From: Acinetobacter sp.
GTDB taxonomy: Bacteria; Pseudomonadota; Gammaproteobacteria; Pseudomonadales; Moraxellaceae
DNA length: 33,694 nucleotides
NCBI GenBank assembly: GCA_030152275.1
Contig: JASLHF010000147.1
Coordinates: 1-33,694 of the forward strand
Direction of reading: 5' to 3'
Shown here: in pieces, positions 14,911 to 22,570 of the stretch
How positions within the stretch are numbered: the first letter of the stretch is position 1
Layout: every line of letters starts with the position of its first letter
Position numbers and translations under genes: made by a program
The notes under the pieces: generated by a model
Databases searched by the model: none
What the model was told of the DNA's origin: nothing
Seen by the model: only the letters and a program-made list of their open reading frames with translations

Positions 14911-15189
14911 TTAATGATCTGATGCGGTTGCCGTAGTTGAGTTGGCAGGCCGTGTTTCATCTCCCGGCGCACCTGTTGCTGTATTGTTTGGTGTGGCAGG
15001 CTGTGCATCTGGATTAGGATGTCCCGGAGGCGCATCGTTAGCTGTCGGTTTTATACCCGCAGACATATAAACCAGCAGCGCCACAAAAAATATGCCAATC
15101 AGCGCTAAGATATAAACTGGAATGCGTTTTTTACGCGTGGTTTCTTCCGTGGTCGCGGTATGGGGCGGCTTGTTAAAATCGTGTGTCAT
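14911..15189 (-). CDS. Single-TM protein with low-complexity tail, 92 aa
   Basis: N-terminal hydrophilic tail of about 20 residues (MTHDFNKPPHTATTEETTRK), a KKR stop at 20-22, one TM helix at about 24-45 (PVYILALIGIFFVALLVYMSA), then about 47 residues rich in Pro, Ala, Thr, Asn and Asp that would lie in the periplasm by the positive-inside rule. The start has GAGGGGAAT directly before the ATG, a strong ribosome site. No domain is recognised; small anchored proteins of this build are frequent in Acinetobacter but mostly uncharacterised. It reads toward the channel gene but is separated from it by nearly 800 bases and a terminator-like hairpin, so it is probably monocistronic. Confidence 0.75.
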   Translation of the reverse strand: MTHDFNKPPHTATTEETTRKKRIPVYILALIGIFFVALLVYMSAGIKPTANDAPPGHPNPDAQPATPNNTATGAPGDETRPANSTTATASDH

Positions 15190-15397
15190 ATTCCCCTCAC
15201 TTTATCTTATTCTGTCTATTTTTTATACTAGCAATAGCTTTGTGCACTGTGTGTGAAGAAAAATTGCAGCTTAGTGAAAACTTGTAAAACTGCAGACCTT
15301 TTTTAATTTATTTTTCTTTTTTTGCTGCAAAATTTCAGCATTTTTCAAGTTTTGAGGCAAATCTTTTCAAATACTGCTTTTGCAGAAGCAAATGGGC

Positions 15398-15403
15398 TAT
15401 AAT
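15398..15403 (+). promoter_or_regulatory. -10 box of 141-aa unknown gene
   Basis: TATAAT lies 32 bases before the ATG at 15436. No good -35 is seen; a small dyad TGCTT/AAGCA (15375-15390) occupies the -35 area. Confidence 0.55.
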
Positions 15404-15435
15404 TATGCACCGCATTTTTGACGTTCAAACTATTT

Positions 15436-15858
15436 ATGGCGTACCGTCAACAAAGTGTAACGCTTGATCTTGACACTGACGTCACATATCAATGCGCATT
15501 GCACTACACTCGTGACCAGCATCTGATTGGCATTATTGAATTTAATAAACCAAGTTATGTCTTGAAATGGGGCGATTTGGAGTTCTTCCGCCGCCGTACT
15601 GAAGAGTTTTCAGTGATGCCGTTTCCGGAATGCATTAATGCCATGGTGATTGATATCCGCAATGTCACAGCCTATCTGGACAATGAAGTGCCGATTATTC
15701 CTTGGCGCCTGCTGGAAGAAGACTGTCCGGTTCGCCTTGTTGTGCCTCAGGAACGTATGGATCATTATGCCGGCTTTTTTGAACCAACATGGCTTAGCGC
15801 CGATGTAGACAGCGCGATACAGGAAATCCGCGAGTATATGGATATGTTTGTCCATTAA
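15436..15858 (+). CDS. Conserved protein of unknown function, 140 aa
   Basis: I choose the ATG at 15436; the TTG at 15418 would start only about eight bases after the transcription start expected from the TATAAT at 15398. The product (MAYRQQSVTLDLDTDVTY at the start) is acidic, soluble, without signal or TM, and has mixed beta/alpha character: alternating strands to about residue 95, then a helical C-terminus (SAIQEIREYMDMF). It looks like a well-behaved single-domain cytoplasmic protein, but I recognise no family. No useful ribosome site precedes the ATG. It is monocistronic, flanked by its own promoter and a good terminator at 15883. Confidence 0.78.
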   Translation: MAYRQQSVTLDLDTDVTYQCALHYTRDQHLIGIIEFNKPSYVLKWGDLEFFRRRTEEFSVMPFPECINAMVIDIRNVTAYLDNEVPIIPWRLLEEDCPVRLVVPQERMDHYAGFFEPTWLSADVDSAIQEIREYMDMFVH

Positions 15859-15882
15859 GCGCGAATACGATCCCCTGCATTT

Positions 15883-15908
15883 AAGTCCTCAGTTTTAGAG
15901 GACTTTTT
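15883..15908 (+). terminator. Terminator of 140-aa unknown gene
   Basis: AAGTCCTC (15883-15890), loop AGTTTTA, GAGGACTT (15898-15905), then T residues. Confidence 0.8.
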
Positions 15909-16161
15909 AGTTTTAGGTGATGATTTTATATCAGCACTCTAAACATTCGCATGGCGTCTTATAAATCGACTTCGCCCATCAAATTTTTAAGTTATTTTAA
16001 ACAAAATGACCCCCACATGCATTCAGCTAAATAGCATCCGCACCAACCATACATTCAAGACCTAGAAAAAAGGCGGCAAGAAGAGCGCTCGCAGCAGCAG
16101 AATTAATCTATAAAGCCTAGCCGCATATTTTCAATAATTAACCCGCTCTATTCTGAGCATA

Positions 16162-16192
16162 AAAAAAAGTCAAAATTCAACATTTTGACTTT
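16162..16192 (-). terminator. Terminator of fpr
   Basis: AAAGTCAAAA (16166-16175) pairs with TTTTGACTTT (16183-16192); on the minus strand the stem is followed by eight T residues. Confidence 0.78.
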
Positions 16193-16231
16193 ATAACATA
16201 CGAAGTTCGGATCTCTGGCGCTAAACAGAAT

Positions 16232-16993
16232 TTACCAGTAATTTTCTACCGCAATATTACCTTCGCCGCGGCGGTTCATGGTCAGACCGCACGCTTTTAG
16301 CGCATCTTTGGTGTCATCGACCATTTGCGGGTTACCGCATAGCATGACATGGCTGGTTTCTGGATTTAAAGCCATGCCTGCAGCTTTTTCTAATTCACCA
16401 TTGGCAATTAATACAGGCAAACGTTCATGCAATGGCGCATTCGGGTCACGTGTCACAATCGGAATAAATTGAAACCCGGTATGCCCTTCGCCAAACATCG
16501 CGGCAATTTCATTGATCCGCTCCACATAAGCCAATTCTGCTTCTGTGCGCACACTATAAACCAAATTAATTTTTGAATATTTCTGCCACGTTTCAAAATC
16601 CTGCAGCATTGACAGAAAGGGAGCAAGTCCGGTTCCAGTGCCCAACAGCCATAAATCCTGCGGCAGCGGCAGCTGATAGCGCGCCAAAGTCAAAAAGCCG
16701 TAAGGAATTTTTTCTAAATACAATTCGTCGCCAACCTGCAGATGCTGCAGATTTGAAGTGAATGCACCGTCTGGCACCACAATTGAGAAAAACTCCAAGG
16801 TTTCATCAAATGGAGAAGACACCACTGAATAGGCCCGAACGACCAATTCATCGCCTACCTTTAAACCAATGCGGGCAAACTGGCCAGCAGTAAATTTAAA
16901 ATGGGCCGGCCGCGTCATGGTAAAGCTGAATAAAGTATTGGTCCAACGGTGTACAGATAAGACTTTTTCTAGGCTAAATTTCTCAATTGACAT
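16232..16993 (-). CDS. fpr: Ferredoxin/flavodoxin-NADP(+) reductase
   Basis: FAD enzyme of 253 residues that moves electrons between NADPH and ferredoxin or flavodoxin in the cytoplasm, supporting Fe-S repair and oxidative-stress defence. Seen: FAD motif RAYSVVSS at 53-60, the GTGTGLAPF NADP-binding loop at 118-126, CGNPQMV near 222, and a C-terminal ENYW, with the terminal aromatic residue expected to stack on the flavin as in the E. coli enzyme, which also ends in YW. Length matches bacterial Fpr (about 250). The divergent LysR gene starts 85 bases away, an arrangement known in Pseudomonas, where FinR activates fprA under superoxide stress; the TCATG/CATGA dyad at 17022-17035 may be the shared site. 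Confidence 0.93.
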   Translation of the reverse strand: MSIEKFSLEKVLSVHRWTNTLFSFTMTRPAHFKFTAGQFARIGLKVGDELVVRAYSVVSSPFDETLEFFSIVVPDGAFTSNLQHLQVGDELYLEKIPYGFLTLARYQLPLPQDLWLLGTGTGLAPFLSMLQDFETWQKYSKINLVYSVRTEAELAYVERINEIAAMFGEGHTGFQFIPIVTRDPNAPLHERLPVLIANGELEKAAGMALNPETSHVMLCGNPQMVDDTKDALKACGLTMNRRGEGNIAVENYW

Positions 16994-17021
16994 GATTTCA
17001 ACGTGGCATCTATAACTGCGC

Positions 17022-17035
17022 TCATGTTAGCATGA
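17022..17035. promoter_or_regulatory. Candidate LysR (FinR-like) binding site
   Basis: TCATG-TTAG-CATGA, perfect 5-base arms, lies in the 85-base gap between divergent fpr and the LysR gene, about 30 bases from the fpr start. Position and dyad form suit a LysR activator; proof is lacking. Confidence 0.45.
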
Positions 17036-17078
17036 CAGCATAATTTATTAATATTTTTTAAATGTTAAGGCTATATTC

Positions 17079-17960
17079 ATGCGCATGACTTTACGCCAGT
17101 TGGCTGTTTTTGTAGCAGTCGCTCAGGAAGGCACAGTAACCAAAGCCAGTGACGCGGTAAAACTCACGCAAAGCGCCGCGAGTATGGCTTTAGCAGATTT
17201 AGAGGATGGATTAGGCGCCCCGCTGTTTGACCGTTTAGGAAAACGCCTGCAATTAAATGACTTAGGGCGTTTTTTATTGCCTCAAGCTTTAGAGATTTTA
17301 GGCCGCTGCGATGCCTTTGAACAGGCGGCTAAAGGCGAGCTTCAAAGCATAGACCTGCGTTTAGGCGCAACGCTAACCATCAGCGACTATCTCATGCCTG
17401 ACCTGATGGCGGATTTTTTACAGATTCAGCCGCAAGCGCATTTACAGCTGCAGGTCGGCAATACCCGCCAAATGATTGAAGCTGTAAATCAGTTCCAGCT
17501 GGATTTGGCCTTAATTGAAGGCTCATGCCATCTGCCGCAGCTGCAGTGCATTCCATGGCGTGATGATGAACTGGCGGTCTGCTGCGCGCCAGATCATCCG
17601 CTGGCGCAGTTAAACCGCGCTTTAACGATTGATGATTTTAACTATGTAGAATGGATTTTGCGCGAAGAAGGTTCGGGCACCCGCGAAGTATTTGATAATG
17701 CAATTCTGCAGGATGTGCCGAATGCCAACATCCGCTTAACGCTGGGTCACAATGAAGCCATTTTGAAAATTGTTGCCGGCGGTTTAGGCATGTCCTGCAT
17801 TTCTAAACTGGCCATTGAACCGCTGCGTGAAAAAGGCCAGCTGGTCGTATTAGACACACCTTTCTGGCAGCTGACCCGTCCGCTGTTTATGCTGGTGCAC
17901 CGTCAAAAATATCAAGGCCCCGGACTCAAAGCCTTTATTAAATTCTGCGAAGATAAATAA
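17079..17960 (+). CDS. LysR-family regulator, FinR-like
   Basis: Transcription factor of 293 residues. N-terminal winged helix (MRMTLRQLAVFVAVAQEGTV, then SDAVKLTQSAASMALADLE, to about residue 60) and a C-terminal substrate-binding domain from about 90 (LGATLTISDYLMPDLM onward, with the GSGTREVFD and GGLGMSCISK segments typical of LysR co-inducer pockets). Two ATGs, at 17079 and 17085; AAGG ten bases before the first favours it. By position next to fpr it is most likely the FinR counterpart that controls fpr in response to superoxide, nitrogen-oxide or redox cues; I make this inference from synteny with Pseudomonas. Ends in a clean terminator. Confidence 0.87.
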   Translation: MRMTLRQLAVFVAVAQEGTVTKASDAVKLTQSAASMALADLEDGLGAPLFDRLGKRLQLNDLGRFLLPQALEILGRCDAFEQAAKGELQSIDLRLGATLTISDYLMPDLMADFLQIQPQAHLQLQVGNTRQMIEAVNQFQLDLALIEGSCHLPQLQCIPWRDDELAVCCAPDHPLAQLNRALTIDDFNYVEWILREEGSGTREVFDNAILQDVPNANIRLTLGHNEAILKIVAGGLGMSCISKLAIEPLREKGQLVVLDTPFWQLTRPLFMLVHRQKYQGPGLKAFIKFCEDK

Positions 17961-17977
17961 TTATCGAGCAAAATTTC

Positions 17978-17999
17978 AAGCGCCTTCGGGCGCTTTTTT
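17978..17999 (+). terminator. Terminator of LysR gene
   Basis: AAGCGCC-TTCG-GGCGCTT with a UUCG tetraloop and a run of T residues. Confidence 0.9.
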
Positions 18000-18201
18000 C
18001 ATATCAGCTGAATCACCTTTCACTCGATGTATGCTTGCCATCATCCCATGTTTAACAGATTGAACTGCAGGTAAAACAATATTGGCCAACTGCTTTGCAG
18101 GTATTTAAGCGCAATAGCAGCCTATACTGCCGCCATCCTGCCGAATAGCTCCACAGCGCAGCAGGCAGCAGAAAACGGTGCATCAGTCATTCAGACTGCA
18201 T

Positions 18202-18230
18202 AAAAAAAGAGGCTCATGTGCCTCTTTTTT
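18202..18230. terminator. Terminator of cold-shock gene
   Basis: AAAAAAAGAGGC (18202-18213) pairs with GCCTCTTTTTT (18220-18230) around TCATGT; usable from both sides, but only the minus-strand csp gene needs it. Confidence 0.85.
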
Positions 18231-18260
18231 ATACGGATAAATTTAAAGTTTACTGATGCA

Positions 18261-18554
18261 TTACTTACGGAAATTGTTAAGCAAAGATGAAGTAATTGAC
18301 TGATTATTTGCCACAACTTTCGATTTTTTCGCTTTGGCAGAATTATCTTCAACACGTTCAATTTTAACCGCTTTATATTTATCGCCATTTTTGACTGCGG
18401 TAAATTTCACCCGGTCATGACGTTTCGGTTCGCCGTCTGCAGACGGAAAATCCGAAATATGGAAAAAAATATCGCCTTCAGCCGAGCCAATAAATCCATA
18501 GCCTTTTTCAGGATCATACTGCTTCACTTTACCCAAATGCACTTCATCTTTCAT
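18261..18554 (-). CDS. Cold-shock domain protein with basic tail
   Basis: RNA-binding protein of 97 residues. The cold-shock domain covers about residues 6-70: GKVKQYDPEKGYGFIGSAEG contains the RNP1 motif (KGYGFI, 17-22), and DIFFHISDF (28-36) the RNP2 motif; both are variants of the classic KGFGFI and DVFVHFS. The remaining tail (about 71-97, with KAKKSKVV and SLLNNFRK) is basic and absent from CspA-type proteins (about 70 aa). Start ATG has AGGGC seven bases upstream; a TATATAAT sequence at about 18588-18595 on the minus strand can serve as -10. It probably acts as an RNA chaperone; whether it is cold-induced cannot be told. Confidence 0.87.
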   Translation of the reverse strand: MKDEVHLGKVKQYDPEKGYGFIGSAEGDIFFHISDFPSADGEPKRHDRVKFTAVKNGDKYKAVKIERVEDNSAKAKKSKVVANNQSITSSLLNNFRK

Positions 18555-18594
18555 GCTGATGCCCTATTCTAAAAATGACTTTTGTTGATTATAT

Positions 18595-18624
18595 AAAAAA
18601 GAGGCTGTACAAGCCTCTTTTTTT
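18595..18624 (-). terminator. Terminator of upp
   Basis: GAGGCT (18601-18606) pairs with AGCCTC (18612-18617) around GTACA, with A/T tracts extending the stem on both sides; it lies 15 bases past the upp stop. Confidence 0.88.
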
Positions 18625-18638
18625 ACTCAGTCTTAAAA

Positions 18639-19274
18639 TTAATCTTTTTGCACTGAACCGAAAATTTTATCGCCGGCATCACCTAAGCCCGGAACAATAT
18701 AGCCGTTTTCATTCAGGCCATGATCGACAGATGCTGTGAAAATTGTTACATCTGGATGCGCATCTTCAACACGCTTAATGCCTTCCGGCGCAGCAACCAG
18801 CACCATTACGCGAATATCTTTACAGCCGCTGGCTTTCAGCACATCGATTGCAGCCACCAGCGATGAACCGGTTGCCAGCATTGGATCAATAATCATCGCC
18901 AAACGGTTTTGTACATCCGGCACCAATTTTTTGTAATATGTACGCGCCTGAAGTGTTTCTTCATCACGCTCTAAACCCAATACAGAAACTTTAGCGCTTG
19001 GGATTAAATTCAAGAATCCATCCAGCATACCAATACCGGCACGCAGAATCGGTACAACTGTAATTTTTTTGCCCGCAATACGGTCTACAGTGACTTTGCC
19101 TGCCCAGCCGTCAATTTCATGGTCACAAACTGGCAAATCTTTAGTCGCTTCATAAGTCAAAAGCATGGTGACTTCTTGAGCCAGTTCACGGAAGTTTTTA
19201 GTACTAATGTCAGCACGGCGCAATAAACCTAATTTATGGCGAATAAGCGGATGACGGATTTCATGGATAGCCAC
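18639..19274 (-). CDS. upp: Uracil phosphoribosyltransferase
   Basis: Pyrimidine salvage enzyme: uracil plus PRPP gives UMP and pyrophosphate, in the cytoplasm. The 211-residue product matches the family (about 208). Seen: PILRAGIGMLDG (75-86), the PRPP-binding MIIDPMLATGSS at 127-138, and the uracil-binding GYIVPGLGDAGDKIFG near the C-terminus. The start is GTG at 19272-19274 (MAIHEIRHPL), with AGGTG about eight bases before it; no ATG is available nearby. It has its own promoter region, with TATAAT at 19312-19317 and a perfect 16-base palindrome just upstream, and its own terminator. It lies immediately downstream of the nuo operon terminator on the same strand, so it is a separate unit. 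Confidence 0.96.
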   Translation of the reverse strand: MAIHEIRHPLIRHKLGLLRRADISTKNFRELAQEVTMLLTYEATKDLPVCDHEIDGWAGKVTVDRIAGKKITVVPILRAGIGMLDGFLNLIPSAKVSVLGLERDEETLQARTYYKKLVPDVQNRLAMIIDPMLATGSSLVAAIDVLKASGCKDIRVMVLVAAPEGIKRVEDAHPDVTIFTASVDHGLNENGYIVPGLGDAGDKIFGSVQKD

Positions 19275-19311
19275 GGGAGAACACCTAAAAGGTTAAGATC
19301 AAATTGTTGCC

Positions 19312-19317
19312 ATTATA
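19312..19317 (-). promoter_or_regulatory. -10 box of upp
   Basis: TATAAT on the minus strand, 37 bases before the GTG start. A -35 is weak: TTAACA at 15 bases or TTTTAA at 17 bases spacing. Confidence 0.6.
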
Positions 19318-19323
19318 AAGCTA

Positions 19324-19339
19324 TTTAACAAATGTTAAA
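19324..19339. promoter_or_regulatory. Palindrome overlapping upp promoter
   Basis: TTTAACA-AA-TGTTAAA, perfect 7-base arms, covering the -35 and spacer area of the upp promoter. The position would suit a repressor; no regulator is identified. Confidence 0.45.
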
Positions 19340-19342
19340 AAT

Positions 19343-19372
19343 AAAAAAGCCCCCGTTACCGGAGGCTTTTTT
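19343..19372 (-). terminator. Terminator of nuo operon
   Basis: AAAAAAGCC (19343-19351) and GGCTTTTTT (19364-19372) form the stem with an inner CC/GG pair around GTTAC; it follows the nuoN stop by about 40 bases. Confidence 0.9.
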
Positions 19373-19410
19373 GTAATAACTGAATTAATTGATCAATTTT
19401 AAAGATTCAA

Positions 19411-20955
19411 TTAATTAAAACCGCTTTGCACTAAAGCTGCGATAAATTGCTGCAATTCTGAAGAAATGGCGAAGAAGCCTACTTTAGAAACAGCAATGAT
19501 TGGATCTGGATAAACACCGATCAACAATACCAGCGCAGCTGCGCCCAGTACCATCATACCGCCCACTTTTTGACCCCAATGGTCAACAGCGTCAATACGC
19601 GGATTTTCCGGCGGTGTCATATACATCACAATCATAACACGCAGGTAATAGTACAAGCCGATACCTGAACCGACAATAATCATAGCTGCCAAGAACCAAG
19701 AGCCGCCAGCAACTGCAGTTTTAATCACTAAGAACTTACCGATAAAGCCGGCAGTTAGCGGAATACCCGCCAAAGACAGCATCATTACGGTTAAAGTTGC
19801 AGTCAATACTGGACGGCGCCAGAACAAGCCGCGGTATTCAGCAAGGCTGCCGGCTTCATCTGTATTGTTGTATGGGCTAGACATCAGTGTCACCACACCG
19901 AACGCGCCGATAGTGGTTAATACATATGTAATCACATACACGTTTACAGATTCAAAAGTCGCGAAGCCAGGCAATTGCAGGAAGTCTGTATTGCGTGCGC
20001 TTACCACAGCAACCAGCAAATAGCCGAAGTGCGCAATTGAAGAGTATGCCAAGATACGTTTCAAATTCACTTGGCGAACTGCCAGCAAGTTACCTGCCAG
20101 AATAGACAGAACTGCAATGATGGCCAAAATGATTTTGAAGCTGTCCGCCATCAGCAGGCCAGAAGCCAGCAGCCAGCGTACAAACAAGCCAATCATGGCA
20201 ACTTTTGCAACAGTTGCAAGGAATGTTGCAATTGGTGCAGGCGCGCCGGCATATACGTCCGGTGTCCATTTGTGGAACGGCGCTAAAGACAGTTTAAATG
20301 CCACAGCAAACACAACCAGCGCTAAACCTAAAACGACAGCAGGCTGATTGAATACAGTGAACATTTTGCCCGGTTCAGCAAAGAAGTTCAGTGAACCGGT
20401 ATAGGCATAAATATACGCCATACCCATTAACAGCATTGCAGACGCGGTAGCTGAAAGCACAAGGTATTTAACCCCGGCTTCAAGCGACTGCGAACGCTGA
20501 TGCGTATAGGCCAACAAGCCGTATACAGGAATCGACATCAGTTCAAGACTGATGAAGAACGATGCATAGTGTGTGCTTGCAACCATCAGCATTGCGCCTG
20601 TTACAGACGCAAGCATCAGGATATACAGCTCTTCGCGGTTGTCTTTATAAGTTTCAATATAAGCGTGCGATAACGTGCAGCATGCCAGCGCCGCCACAAG
20701 TATCACAAACTGATACAGCATCGTGAACGGATCCACGACAAACAGGTTCATTACGTTTGCAGGCGCATACTGCCCTGCAAGCACAACAAAGAGAATATAA
20801 AGCGCAGCAAGGTTTAAGCCGATCACGGCTGTTGTTGCAGCTAGATTGTGATTGCGCTTAATGGCAACCAGCAGCATCACAACCACCGCGGTTAACGCGA
20901 CGATCATGACAGGCGCCAGCGGCATAAGATCTGCAAATGACATTGTGAAGTTCAT
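19411..20955 (-). CDS. nuoN: NADH-quinone oxidoreductase subunit N
   Basis: Antiporter-like proton-pumping subunit of the complex I membrane arm, 514 residues with about 14 TM segments. Seen: MLASVTGAMLMVAS, SLELMSIPVYGLLAYTHQ with the conserved Glu of TM5, KLSLAPFHKWTPDVYAGAPAP with the pump Lys/His region, and the broken-helix segment KRILAYSSIAHFGYLLVA. The start at 20955 is preceded by GGAG twelve bases away; a second ATG four codons on has no better site. Three bases separate it from nuoM. It is the last gene of the operon, ending at a strong terminator. Confidence 0.97.
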   Translation of the reverse strand: MNFTMSFADLMPLAPVMIVALTAVVVMLLVAIKRNHNLAATTAVIGLNLAALYILFVVLAGQYAPANVMNLFVVDPFTMLYQFVILVAALACCTLSHAYIETYKDNREELYILMLASVTGAMLMVASTHYASFFISLELMSIPVYGLLAYTHQRSQSLEAGVKYLVLSATASAMLLMGMAYIYAYTGSLNFFAEPGKMFTVFNQPAVVLGLALVVFAVAFKLSLAPFHKWTPDVYAGAPAPIATFLATVAKVAMIGLFVRWLLASGLLMADSFKIILAIIAVLSILAGNLLAVRQVNLKRILAYSSIAHFGYLLVAVVSARNTDFLQLPGFATFESVNVYVITYVLTTIGAFGVVTLMSSPYNNTDEAGSLAEYRGLFWRRPVLTATLTVMMLSLAGIPLTAGFIGKFLVIKTAVAGGSWFLAAMIIVGSGIGLYYYLRVMIVMYMTPPENPRIDAVDHWGQKVGGMMVLGAAALVLLIGVYPDPIIAVSKVGFFAISSELQQFIAALVQSGFN

Positions 20956-20958
20956 GAG

Positions 20959-22569
20959 TTATTGGATCTCCACATTTTCAGCTGAAACAACAGCTTGATG
21001 CACTGTATCAACTGCTTCTTGAACAGGAATATAGCTATTCGCCAACCAAGCCATGCTTGAATTTGATACGTCAAGGAATGTTTGCGGGAACAGACCTAAC
21101 CACAGCAGACCCAGCGCACAGATCAGAAGAATAACAACTTCACGCGCATTCAAATCTTTTAACGGATTTGAATAGTGCGCTTGCTGCGCTTCATTTGGTG
21201 TGCCGAACAATGCTTTGTGAATCAGGATCAAGCCATATAGACCTGCTAATACCAAGCTAACCGCTGCAAGAATTGTGAATGCAGGGAATTTTGCGTATGA
21301 ACCCATCAGAATCAGGAATTCACCGATGAAGTTGCCTAGGCCCGGAATACCCACAAGCGCAGCAACAAAGAACATCAGGAAGAATGCCAGATATTTGAAC
21401 TGACCGCGGATACCGCCCATTAAGCGAAGATCACGCGTATGCAGGCGTTCGTAAACTTGACCGCACATGATGAACAACGCTGCAGATGACAGGCCATGCG
21501 CCAGCATCATAATCATTAAGCCTTGGAACGTTAAAATATTGCCTGCATACAGCGCCAGCAATACAAAGCCCATGTGTGAAATCGAAGTATAGGCCAGCAA
21601 GCGTTTCATATCGGTTTGCTGGAATGCGCACCACGCGCCATAGAAAATGCCGATCAGACCGAAAATAATCGCGATGTCAGCAAACTGCGCAGATGATTCT
21701 GGGAAAAACGGCAGTACGAAACGCAGCAAACCGTAGGCAGCAGTCTTGATCAAGATACCTGCCAAGTCCACAGAACCCGCTGTCGGCGCTTGCGCATGCG
21801 CGTCTGGAAGCCAGCCGTGCAATGGGAAAACTGGAAGTTTTACCGCAAAACCAATAAACATGCACACCATGAAAGCATAGGCCAAAGCAGGCGCTTTCGC
21901 TTCCACCATGTGAGCAACGCTCATCAGATAGTTGTAGTTAAAGCTGATTTGGCCGTTAGCCGAGTAGCCTACTGCAACCAGACCCAAAATGCCGATCAGC
22001 ATGATTAAGCCAGCAACTTGAGTATAAATAAAGAATTTGGTTGCTGCGTAAACACGCGATTTTCCTGCTGCGCCGCGGTGTCCCCAAAGCGCAATCAAGA
22101 AGTAGATAGGCACCAGCATCATCTCCCAGAAGAAGAAGAACAGGAACATATCAATCGCTAAGAATACACCGATCACGCCGCCCAAAGACCATAAAAGGTT
22201 CAGATGGAAGAAACCAACGTTCTTTTGAATCTCACCCCATGAACAGCCGACTGCCAGCACACCTAAAAGTGCAGTTAAGCCCACCATCAGAAGCGATAAG
22301 CCATCCACCGCAAGGTGAATGTGAATGCCTAGAGTTTGAATCCAAGGCAAGTCGAACTGAGCTGCCCACTGAGGAGTCTGGCTACCAAGTTCATAGTTAT
22401 AAGTACCCGTTTGCCAGAGAACAATGGTCAGCACCAAAGTCACCAGCATACCGATCAGCGCAATGTAGCGCGGCAAGTGCTGGTCGAGTTTATCGACCAG
22501 CCAGCATGCGAAACCTGCAATGAACGGAATAAGGATCAGAGCGGGTAAAATTAAATTATTAGCTTCCAT
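20959..22569 (-). CDS. nuoM: NADH-quinone oxidoreductase subunit M
   Basis: Second antiporter-like subunit, 536 residues, about 14 TM segments. Seen: FFFFWEMMLVPIYFLIALWG with the essential TM5 Glu, KLPVFPLHGWLPDAHAQAPT with the Lys and His of the discontinuous helix region, and KRLLAYTSISHMGFVLLA. A single base separates its ATG from the nuoL stop and three bases separate its stop from nuoN, so translation is probably coupled. Slightly longer than the E. coli subunit (509), mainly by a longer hydrophilic C-terminal tail (VQEAVDTVHQAVVSAENVEIQ region). Confidence 0.97.
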   Translation of the reverse strand: MEANNLILPALILIPFIAGFACWLVDKLDQHLPRYIALIGMLVTLVLTIVLWQTGTYNYELGSQTPQWAAQFDLPWIQTLGIHIHLAVDGLSLLMVGLTALLGVLAVGCSWGEIQKNVGFFHLNLLWSLGGVIGVFLAIDMFLFFFFWEMMLVPIYFLIALWGHRGAAGKSRVYAATKFFIYTQVAGLIMLIGILGLVAVGYSANGQISFNYNYLMSVAHMVEAKAPALAYAFMVCMFIGFAVKLPVFPLHGWLPDAHAQAPTAGSVDLAGILIKTAAYGLLRFVLPFFPESSAQFADIAIIFGLIGIFYGAWCAFQQTDMKRLLAYTSISHMGFVLLALYAGNILTFQGLMIMMLAHGLSSAALFIMCGQVYERLHTRDLRLMGGIRGQFKYLAFFLMFFVAALVGIPGLGNFIGEFLILMGSYAKFPAFTILAAVSLVLAGLYGLILIHKALFGTPNEAQQAHYSNPLKDLNAREVVILLICALGLLWLGLFPQTFLDVSNSSMAWLANSYIPVQEAVDTVHQAVVSAENVEIQ

Positions 22570-22570
22570 T

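Larger units (their letters stand above)
15859..16231. other. Intergenic region between converging genes
   Basis: About 370 bases between two converging transcription units, with terminators at 15883-15908 and 16162-16192. Between them is a short open stretch ending at about 16103 (reading YIQDLEKRRQEERSQQQN before a stop) without start codon or ribosome site, perhaps debris of a lost gene. Confidence 0.45.
17961..18260. other. Intergenic region with possible gene debris
   Basis: Holds the LysR terminator (17978-17999) and the csp terminator (18202-18230). Between them, two overlapping frames without start codons read IELQVKQYWPTALQVFKRN and AIAAYTAAILPNSSTAQQA before stops at about 18150 and 18203, which may be remains of a frameshifted gene. 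No intact gene is supported. Confidence 0.4.

Noticed and set aside
18181..18183. Start of a 43-codon minus-strand frame in 18050-18183
   Set aside because: No ribosome site, Cys-rich chance composition, and sits in possible gene debris.
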